From: Bacteroidales bacterium
Lineage (GTDB): Bacteria > Bacteroidota > Bacteroidia > Bacteroidales > VadinHA17
Length of the DNA: 5,276 bases
NCBI GenBank assembly: GCA_013314865.1
Contig: JABUEV010000203.1
Location: 1-5,276 of the forward strand
Direction of reading: 5' to 3'
Shown: positions 1 through 5,276 of the stretch, piece after piece
How positions within the stretch are numbered: position 1 is the stretch's first letter
Layout: every line of letters begins with the position of its first letter
Notes under the pieces: generated by a model
Databases searched by the model: none
Told to the model about the DNA's origin: nothing
Seen by the model: only the letters and a program-made list of their open reading frames with translations
Position numbers and translations under genes: made by a program

Positions 1-2
1 TC

Positions 3-425
3 TCAGGTAATTCACTGCCTCCTTCACTGACATCTTCCGGAAGCAGTATACTGATCAGGTTCACAACTGACCACAGCGTAGTGGCTGCAGGTTGGAGTGC
101 TAACTATGTAACTAACTCCGGCGGAGGATCAAAGGGTGAAAATGTTGAGGTTTCAAAATCAAGAATTGAAGTACCAGGAATTTCAGACTTGATTGTATAT
201 CCTAATCCGACTTCCGGATTACTGACGGTTGAGTCTCCTGATAAGGATGAAAAAGTTTATACAATCAACCTCATCAATTCATCAGGTCAGGTTGTATTGA
301 ATAAGACTTATACCGTAATTGGAGGAAAATTTGAGATTGATTTGTCTGGTGTTAGTGACGGATTTTACCTGTTACAAATCAGGACTAATCTGACAATACA
401 ATTCATAAGAATTGTTAAAAACTGA
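3..425 (+). CDS. C-terminal fragment of a secreted protein with CUB-like domain end and type IX secretion sorting domain (5' partial)
   Basis: The frame is open from the left edge and ends at TGA 423-425, so only the last 140 residues of a larger exported protein are present. The first part (about 3-110) contains PPSLTSSGSSILIRF followed by GWSANY. This matches the end of a CUB domain, whose last strands carry a G-[FW]-x-A-x-Y motif; CUB modules are common in Bacteroidetes secreted proteases and adhesins. After a Gly/Ser-rich linker comes a classic Por/T9SS C-terminal domain (about 165-422): VYPNPTSG, then INLINSSGQVV, then IDLSGVSDGFYLLQI, ending in IRIVKN. In this family the domain directs outer-membrane transport through the type IX system and is normally cleaved, with the cargo released or attached to surface lipopolysaccharide. 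The GTG at 81 is an internal valine and not a start, because the CUB homology continues upstream of it. The catalytic or binding part lies outside the window, so the enzyme activity is unknown. The terminator directly downstream shows this is the last gene of its transcript. Confidence 0.88.
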   Translation, partial: SGNSLPPSLTSSGSSILIRFTTDHSVVAAGWSANYVTNSGGGSKGENVEVSKSRIEVPGISDLIVYPNPTSGLLTVESPDKDEKVYTINLINSSGQVVLNKTYTVIGGKFEIDLSGVSDGFYLLQIRTNLTIQFIRIVKN

Positions 426-441
426 TGCCTTAATTTGACAG

Positions 442-480
442 AAACACCCCGGTGGTATGAAACCACCGGGGTGTTTTTTT
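442..480 (+). terminator. Rho-independent terminator of the T9SS-cargo gene
   Basis: A perfect 13-bp stem (444-456 with 462-474, core CACCCCGGTGGT) closes a 5-nt loop and is followed by a run of T through 480. The A residues at 442-443 can extend the stem into the T tract. It starts 17 nt after the stop codon of the upstream gene. On the minus strand only three T follow the stem, so it would be a weaker terminator for the convergent gene ending at 519, although the hairpin could still help there. Confidence 0.93.
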
Positions 481-518
481 AATAATTCCTTTAAAGTCTA
501 AATTAAAATATTAATATT

Positions 519-1430
519 TCAGGCATATCCCCACTTTCTCATCATTGCAAAATTGTCTCTCATGCAGTCCATCGGCTGTCTTCCCTGGTATGATTCCTGC
601 TCAATGATGTAAACCTCCGTGCCGCCCACTTTAGTCAGGACATCCAGTACCTCTTTTACTTTGACTATGCCCTCTCCTACAACACAGCTTTCATATTTAT
701 CCCCGCCGCTTTTTGAAACGACCTCATCCTTGACATGTACGTTTTCGAACCGTCCCGGATACTGTTTCACTACATCCATTGCAATGGCACCTCCGTTATA
801 GAGATTGCCCATGTCAAGCTGAATGACCACCAGGTTCGGATCAATGCTTTTCATCATAATATCAAATAATTTCTCGTTGTTCAGCTTTTCACTGAATTCG
901 AAATCATGATTATGATATCCAAACTTCATTCCCTGCTTCTGACATAGTTCTCCACATTTGTTAAATACGTCCATGTAACGTTTGAAGTCATCATATGTAC
1001 TGCGCATGCTCTGATCCATAGAAGGACTTACCACGTATTTCTGTCCCAGAACGGCAGCATCTTCAACAGTGTATTTCCAGCTGTCTGAGAAATCTTTCTT
1101 TGCTTCGTCCCAGTGCTGTCTTCCCATTACCGTATGCCCGCTTATCATTTTCAGGCCGAGGTCATCGAGCACTTTTCTGAACTCCTTTGGAGAGTATCCG
1201 TAAAACTTTCTGTTTACATAATTGGCATGTTCAACATATTCCCATCCCATTCTTCTGAGGGCAAACAGAGACCCTAGCGGATCCTTGCTCATCTCCTGCC
1301 TTATAGAATAAAGCTGAAGGCCAACGATGCCTTTTTTCTTCTGCATTGCAAGCACCTGGCGCGGCAGGACAGCTGCTCCTACGACAGCCATTGCACCTGC
1401 CTTGATAAACATTCTTCTTGAGGTTTTCAT
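519..1430 (-). CDS. Tat-exported sugar phosphate isomerase/epimerase-like protein (xylose isomerase-like TIM barrel)
   Basis: This is a complete 303-residue protein. The N-terminus has a twin-arginine signal, SRRMFIKAG at residues 4-12, a hydrophobic Ala/Val stretch at about 13-22, and a VLA cleavage site at 26-28, so export of the folded protein to the periplasm is expected. The mature part begins GIVGLQLYSIR (34-44), a typical first strand of the xylose isomerase-like / AP endonuclease 2 superfamily. Likely metal and substrate residues follow: E67 in YVEHANY, the HNH of YHNHDFEF (H173-H175), D206 in QLDMGN, H232 in NVHVKD, and E277 in YIIEQE, plus VGEG at 251-254. Length is normal for the family. 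Members act on sugars, inositols or related hydroxy-carbonyl compounds, usually with a divalent metal; the substrate cannot be read from the sequence. The start is ATG at 1428-1430, because it sits immediately before the Tat motif. No Shine-Dalgarno sequence is visible, as is usual in Bacteroidetes. No sugar-catabolic partner such as a GFO/IDH oxidoreductase or SusCD pair is adjacent in the window. Confidence 0.9.
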   Translation of the reverse strand: MKTSRRMFIKAGAMAVVGAAVLPRQVLAMQKKKGIVGLQLYSIRQEMSKDPLGSLFALRRMGWEYVEHANYVNRKFYGYSPKEFRKVLDDLGLKMISGHTVMGRQHWDEAKKDFSDSWKYTVEDAAVLGQKYVVSPSMDQSMRSTYDDFKRYMDVFNKCGELCQKQGMKFGYHNHDFEFSEKLNNEKLFDIMMKSIDPNLVVIQLDMGNLYNGGAIAMDVVKQYPGRFENVHVKDEVVSKSGGDKYESCVVGEGIVKVKEVLDVLTKVGGTEVYIIEQESYQGRQPMDCMRDNFAMMRKWGYA

Positions 1431-1473
1431 CAGATTAGTTTTTATGTATGAATTTCCGGATAAATTAATTCCA

Positions 1474-1505
1474 TAAAGTTATAAAACTATAATAACGAAA
1501 TCAAA
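1474..1505 (-). promoter_or_regulatory. Bacteroidetes-type promoter candidate for the isomerase-like gene
   Basis: Read on the minus strand, TTTG (1502-1505) is followed after 20 nt by TAACTTTA (1474-1481). The Bacteroidetes primary-sigma consensus is TTTG at about -33 and TAnnTTTG at about -7 with a 19-21 nt gap, so only the last base of the -7 box deviates. It would give a leader of about 35 nt before the ATG at 1430. The match is made by eye, and the region is AT-rich, so chance matches are possible. Confidence 0.55.
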
Positions 1506-1592
1506 ACCGATTCCCCTGTTAATTTTCCGAGATGAAAATAATCAAAATTGAGGTTATCCAATATATGGAAATGGAAAAGAAATATGTCGTGA

Positions 1593-2012
1593 TTAAAGAT
1601 ATTTTTTGACCTTTTTCCAGTAGAGTTCAGTTCTGGGCCCCGATCCGTTCCAGTCTTTGGCTATCTTTTCAAACCTGTAAGGACCAATTCTTGACGCAAA
1701 ATATAGGAAAATCTGCTCTGACACTTCACGGTCGAAAACATCTTTCAGCTTGTATTTTTTGCCTGTAAGTCTGTTGTATTCATCAATTCTCACCTGCCTT
1801 ATCTGAAAGATTCCAGCAGCTTCCTCTGTTTCGTTATAGGCATAATAATTACCCATCGTTTCGGCCATTCCTATAGCATACATGAGACTGGTGAAAGGCC
1901 TCACAGGAGATGGTTCGGCAATAATATGGATTCTATTGACCGGAGCCACTACCTTCAAAGTAAAGGTTACAAAAAGAATTGTGACTAAAAACCGTTTTAA
2001 ATGTCTGAACAT
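1593..2012 (-). CDS. Small exported or membrane-anchored protein with lysozyme/transglycosylase-like signature
   Basis: With the chosen start the protein has 139 residues. It begins with MFRHLKR, a basic n-region, followed by a hydrophobic stretch FLVTILFVTFTL, which reads as a signal peptide or membrane anchor. The body resembles a lytic transglycosylase/lysozyme-like fold. It has a helix YAIGMAETMGN with a glutamate (E51) where SLT enzymes place the catalytic acid, then AAGIFQIR (about 65-72), which parallels the G-x-x-Q-I motif of SLT domains. Further on come a polar region DEYNRLTGKKY, then DWNGSG (about 120-125) and YWKKV near the C-terminus. I infer a periplasmic peptidoglycan-binding or cleaving role, but the family is not one I can name. 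The open frame continues upstream to an ATG at 2100-2102, adding 30 residues. I prefer 2012 because the extra residues do not look like a signal and would bury the hydrophobic segment. No terminator is evident after the stop at 1593. Confidence 0.72.
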   Translation of the reverse strand: MFRHLKRFLVTILFVTFTLKVVAPVNRIHIIAEPSPVRPFTSLMYAIGMAETMGNYYAYNETEEAAGIFQIRQVRIDEYNRLTGKKYKLKDVFDREVSEQIFLYFASRIGPYRFEKIAKDWNGSGPRTELYWKKVKKYL

Positions 2013-2444
2013 TATTACATTACAAGAAAAAATGTCTCGTGTCAGCCTGATGTTTGCCATTTGAAGAGTAACTATACTATTGCGTACAAGGTTCAAAGGC
2101 ACATTAATTAATGACGCGCAAGGCCAGTAGTTTCCAACTATGAAAAACCTTCCTTTTGCTCCGGTAAACTCATTTCATAATCTACTCTAAAAGTTACTAA
2201 ATTAATCCCAAAGATTGAAGCATATTTAAATGAAGATATTAACAAAAAAACGGCTGAACATCTATCTTTAGCTCCGATCATCAATGACCGTCATTAATAA
2301 TACTTTAATAATTAACCTATTGTGATACTTGACTTGGGTGTTGATATGTCTGTTGAAGTCTTATGAATAAATGGTCAACTTAATATGTTAATTTTTACGA
2401 GATAAAGAATTGATTTTCTAAATTGCGACCCATAAATTAAACTT
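2013..2444. other. Divergent intergenic control region between the lysozyme-like gene and carB
   Basis: This stretch separates two divergently transcribed genes and must hold both promoters. I see no convincing gene, RNA or riboswitch in it. It is AT-rich. Details visible are two copies of TTAATAAT at 2294-2301 and 2305-2312, spaced 11 bp (one helical turn), a short inverted repeat AATGA-CCG-TCATT at 2283-2295, and TAATTTTT at 2389-2396. The last of these resembles a TAnnTTTG -7 box about 50 nt before the carB ATG, but I find no good TTTG at the right distance upstream. None of these reaches the level of a confident regulatory call. Confidence 0.6.
2069..2097 (-). promoter_or_regulatory. Weak promoter candidate for the lysozyme-like gene
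   Basis: On the minus strand TTTG (2094-2097) is followed after 17 nt by TATAGTTA (2069-2076). The -7 box matches four of the six fixed positions of TAnnTTTG, and the gap is slightly short. If real, transcription would start downstream of the ATG at 2100-2102, so translation from that codon would be impossible. That would agree with the start at 2012 and give a leader of roughly 50 nt. This is suggestive only. Confidence 0.25.
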
Positions 2445-5276
2445 ATGCCAAAAAGGGAAGATATAAACAAGGTCCTTATTATAGGCTCAGGGCCTATTAT
2501 TATCGGACAAGCCTGCGAATTTGATTATTCAGGGACCCAGGCATGCAAGGCATTGCGTTCACTGGGTTACAAAATTATTCTTGTTAATTCTAATCCGGCA
2601 ACCATCATGACTGATCCGGAAATAGCTGATGTAACCTATATAGAGCCGCTTAACGAATACGCTCTCACTGAAATCATCAAGAAAGAGCGGCCTGACGCTC
2701 TACTTCCTAACCTTGGCGGGCAGACAGGTCTTAATCTTTCATCCATTCTTGCCCAAAAAGGCATTCTGGAAAAATACAATGTTAAGGTAATCGGTGTTAA
2801 TGTTGATGCAATTGAAAGAGGTGAAGACCGGACCGCTTTCAAGGAGACCATGAACCGCCTTGGCATAGATATGCCAAGAAGTAAGGCTGTCAACACTATT
2901 GAGGATGCAGAACTGGTGGCTGCTGAATTAGGTTATCCTGTTGTCGTAAGGCCAGCCTATACACTTGGAGGGACAGGCGGAGGGCTTGTCTATAATGTGG
3001 AGGAACTCCGCACTGTTGCAGGAAGAGGGCTTTCAGCAAGCATGGTCGGACAGGTGCTCATTGAGGAGTCGGTACTTGGATGGGAAGAACTGGAACTGGA
3101 AGTGGTCCGTGATGCCAAGAACCAGATGATAACCGTCTGCTTCATTGAAAACGTCGATGCAATGGGAGTACATACCGGAGACTCATTCTGTACTGCTCCT
3201 ATGCTGACAATCTCTCCGGAATTGCAAAAGAAGCTTCAGAAGTATTCCTATGACATTGTGGAGGCCATTGAGGTTATCGGAGGAACAAATATCCAGTTTG
3301 CTCACGATCCTAAGACAGACAGGGTTGTGGTTATAGAAATTAATCCAAGGACCTCAAGATCTTCAGCACTGGCATCCAAGGCTACGGGGTTCCCGATTGC
3401 TTATGTCTCTGCACTTCTTGCCGGAGGACTTACCCTTGATGAGATACCCTACTGGAGGGAAGGCACACTGGATAAATACACTCCTTCCGGTGACTATGTG
3501 GTTGTAAAATTTGCAAGATGGGCCTTCGAAAAATTTGAAGGACTTGAGGACAGGCTGGGAACTCAGATGCACGCTGTGGGGGAAGTGATGAGCATTGGCA
3601 AGACCTATAAGGAAGCATTTCAGAAAGCAATCCGTTCTCTTGAAATCGGAAGATATGGCCTCGGGTTCGCCAAAGACTTTAATTCAAAGTCGCTGGAAGA
3701 ACTGATGACAATGCTTAACCATCCGTCAAGTGAACGACAGTTTATTATGTACGAAGCACTTCGCAAAGGTGCAAAAATTGAGGATCTCTACCATAAAACA
3801 CACATAAAACCCTGGTTTATCTCGCAAATGAAAGAACTGGTGGATGAAGAGGAAAGGATCCTTACATTCAGAGGCAGACACCTTCCTGACGAAATGCTTA
3901 TTCAGGCAAAAAAAGACGGATTCGCCGACAGGTATCTTTCAAAACTTCTGGGTGTTACTGAAAAAGAGATCAGGGAAAGAAGAATTTCCATCGGAATCAC
4001 TGAAGCATGGGATGCAATCCCGGTAAGCGGCGTTGAAAATGCTTCCTATTATTATTCAACTTATAATGCCCCTGACAGGGTAAAGGTGAGCGACAGGAAG
4101 AAGATAATGGTGCTTGGAGGCGGGCCAAACAGGATTGGGCAGGGTATTGAATTCGATTATTGCTGTGTTCATGCAGCTTTTGCAATTAGAGATGCAGGGT
4201 ATGAATCAATTATGGTAAATTGCAACCCGGAAACAGTATCCACCGATTACGATACTTCTGACAAACTATACTTTGAGCCCCTTACGGCAGAAGATGTATT
4301 AAGCATTTATTTCAAGGAAAAACCTGAGGGAGTAATAGTTCAGTTCGGAGGTCAGACTCCTCTTAACCTTGCCAACGAACTGGCTGAAGCAGGAGTTAAG
4401 ATTCTTGGTACATCTCCTGAAACTATTGACCTGGCTGAAGACCGCGACCGGTTCCGCCATGTAATAAGTAAACTGGGAATTCCTCAGCCTGAATCCGGAA
4501 TGGCAAGCAACCTGGAAGAAGCACTGAAGATAGCAGAAAGAATAGGATATCCCCTTATGGTACGTCCATCTTATGTTCTTGGGGGAAGGGCGATGAAAAT
4601 AATACTTGACAGGGAAATGCTTGAACAGTATGTGGCTGAAGCTAAAGGGGTGTCGCCCGACAGACCTCTGCTGATAGATCTTTTCCTTGAAGATGCCATT
4701 GAAACTGAAGCTGATGCTTTATCAGATGGAACAGATGCCTTTGTACCGGCAATCATGCAGCATATTGAATATGCAGGAATTCATTCCGGCGATTCAGCAT
4801 GCGTCATTCCTCCTGTTATAATCCCGAAAGAGCATAAAAAAACCATTTACGACTATACCCGCAGGATAGCCATGGAGCTTAAGGTTGTAGGGCTTATGAA
4901 CATCCAGTATGCAATTTACAATGACACAGTTTACATTCTTGAAGCAAACCCGAGAGCTTCGCGGACTGTGCCACTCGTATCCAAAGTATGCAACATCCGG
5001 ATGGCAAGAATAGCGACCCAGATACTTCTGGGTCAAAAACTGGCTGACTTCAGACTGAAAAAACAGAACATAAAACATTACGGGGTTAAGGAAGCTGTAT
5101 TCCCTTTCAACATGTTTCCTTCAATTGATCCCCTGCTTGGACCTGAGATGAGGTCTACAGGTGAGGTGCTCGGACTTGCTGACACTTACGGCATGGCATT
5201 TTTCAAGTCTCAGGAAGCAACACAATCGCCTCTTCCTGTGCATGGCACTGTGCTCATAACAATAGCCGACCGCGAT
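2445..5276 (+). CDS. carB: Carbamoyl-phosphate synthetase large subunit (3' partial at window edge)
   Basis: The subunit makes carbamoyl phosphate from bicarbonate, ammonia (delivered by the CarA glutaminase) and two ATP, feeding cytoplasmic arginine and pyrimidine synthesis. The frame is open for 944 codons without a frameshift; the E. coli protein has about 1073 residues, so roughly 120-130 are missing. Both ATP-grasp halves are present. First half: the N-terminal fold (SGPIIIGQACEFDY) and active-site residues R129, R169 (VRPAYTLGGTGGG), E208, E215, H243 (MGVHTGDS), Q284, E298, N300, R302 (EINPRTSRSSA). The first five match E. coli numbering exactly and the rest are shifted by one. An oligomerization domain spans about 400-545. 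Second half: GGGPNRIGQGIEFDYCC from 558, R707 (VRPSYVLGG), E833, N835, R837 (EANPRASRTV). The last residues, HGTVLITIADRD, begin the MGS-like allosteric domain. The ATG at 2445 fits the family N-terminus; no Shine-Dalgarno is seen. No carA lies upstream, since the preceding gene is divergent. Confidence 0.98.
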   Translation, partial: MPKREDINKVLIIGSGPIIIGQACEFDYSGTQACKALRSLGYKIILVNSNPATIMTDPEIADVTYIEPLNEYALTEIIKKERPDALLPNLGGQTGLNLSSILAQKGILEKYNVKVIGVNVDAIERGEDRTAFKETMNRLGIDMPRSKAVNTIEDAELVAAELGYPVVVRPAYTLGGTGGGLVYNVEELRTVAGRGLSASMVGQVLIEESVLGWEELELEVVRDAKNQMITVCFIENVDAMGVHTGDSFCTAPMLTISPELQKKLQKYSYDIVEAIEVIGGTNIQFAHDPKTDRVVVIEINPRTSRSSALASKATGFPIAYVSALLAGGLTLDEIPYWREGTLDKYTPSGDYVVVKFARWAFEKFEGLEDRLGTQMHAVGEVMSIGKTYKEAFQKAIRSLEIGRYGLGFAKDFNSKSLEELMTMLNHPSSERQFIMYEALRKGAKIEDLYHKTHIKPWFISQMKELVDEEERILTFRGRHLPDEMLIQAKKDGFADRYLSKLLGVTEKEIRERRISIGITEAWDAIPVSGVENASYYYSTYNAPDRVKVSDRKKIMVLGGGPNRIGQGIEFDYCCVHAAFAIRDAGYESIMVNCNPETVSTDYDTSDKLYFEPLTAEDVLSIYFKEKPEGVIVQFGGQTPLNLANELAEAGVKILGTSPETIDLAEDRDRFRHVISKLGIPQPESGMASNLEEALKIAERIGYPLMVRPSYVLGGRAMKIILDREMLEQYVAEAKGVSPDRPLLIDLFLEDAIETEADALSDGTDAFVPAIMQHIEYAGIHSGDSACVIPPVIIPKEHKKTIYDYTRRIAMELKVVGLMNIQYAIYNDTVYILEANPRASRTVPLVSKVCNIRMARIATQILLGQKLADFRLKKQNIKHYGVKEAVFPFNMFPSIDPLLGPEMRSTGEVLGLADTYGMAFFKSQEATQSPLPVHGTVLITIADRD

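Noticed and set aside
81..83. GTG as a start codon for the first gene
   Set aside because: The reading frame and CUB-like homology continue upstream to the left edge, so this codon is an internal valine in a truncated gene.
506..519. Perfect 14-nt AT-only palindrome AAATATTAATATTT next to the stop of the isomerase-like gene
   Set aside because: It is made of A and T only in an AT-rich spacer and too weak for a terminator; probably chance.
619..801. Plus-strand frame opposite the isomerase-like gene, and a similar one at 1882-2064 opposite the lysozyme-like gene
   Set aside because: Both are antisense to supported genes, and their low-complexity products show no motif.
2389..2396. TAATTTTT as a carB -7 promoter element
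   Set aside because: It resembles TAnnTTTG, but no TTTG lies 19-21 nt upstream, so it is noted in the spacer entry and not called as a promoter.
2636..2896. Open frames on the minus strand within carB (also 3363-3572, 3430-3630, 3997-4185, 4571-4756 and 4794-5078) and a plus-strand frame at 3844-4026
   Set aside because: They lie wholly inside a well-conserved carB frame and their translations show no recognisable domain; they are shadows of carB coding.
1..5276. CRISPR array, insertion sequence, tRNA/rRNA or defence system
   Set aside because: I see no regularly spaced repeats, transposase motifs, terminal inverted repeats, tRNA-like cloverleaf or defence-gene motifs on either strand.

Overview
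The window looks like chromosomal DNA from a Bacteroidota (Bacteroidetes) bacterium, most likely a Bacteroidales-type lineage. Four things point there: a type IX secretion (Por) C-terminal sorting domain on the first protein, a TTTG / TAnnTTTG-style promoter, start codons without a Shine-Dalgarno sequence in AT-rich leaders, and a CarB whose wording resembles Bacteroidetes CarB proteins. The genus cannot be fixed from the sequence alone.

Layout: (1) Positions 3-425 (+) are the C-terminal end of a secreted protein, consisting of the tail of a CUB-like domain, a short linker and a T9SS sorting domain. (2) A strong hairpin terminator lies at 442-480. (3) Positions 519-1430 (-) are a complete sugar phosphate isomerase/epimerase-like TIM-barrel protein with a twin-arginine signal, convergent with the first gene and preceded by a good Bacteroidetes promoter match at 1474-1505. 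(4) Positions 1593-2012 (-) are a small membrane-anchored or exported protein with a lysozyme/transglycosylase-like fold signature; I move its start inward from the longest open frame. (5) Positions 2013-2444 form a divergent, AT-rich control region. (6) Positions 2445-5276 (+) are carB, the large subunit of carbamoyl-phosphate synthetase. It is intact through 944 codons and runs off the right edge at the beginning of its allosteric (MGS-like) domain.

The genes do not form an obvious pathway. Three encode envelope or exported proteins (T9SS cargo, Tat-exported barrel, lysozyme-like protein) and the fourth is housekeeping arginine/pyrimidine metabolism. The two minus-strand genes point the same way with a 162-bp gap, but the downstream one has its own promoter candidate, so a shared operon is not needed. 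I see no mobile element, CRISPR array, RNA gene or clearly new system. The points most worth checking are carB without carA immediately upstream, the identity of the small lysozyme-like protein, and the unpaired Tat-exported isomerase-like protein.
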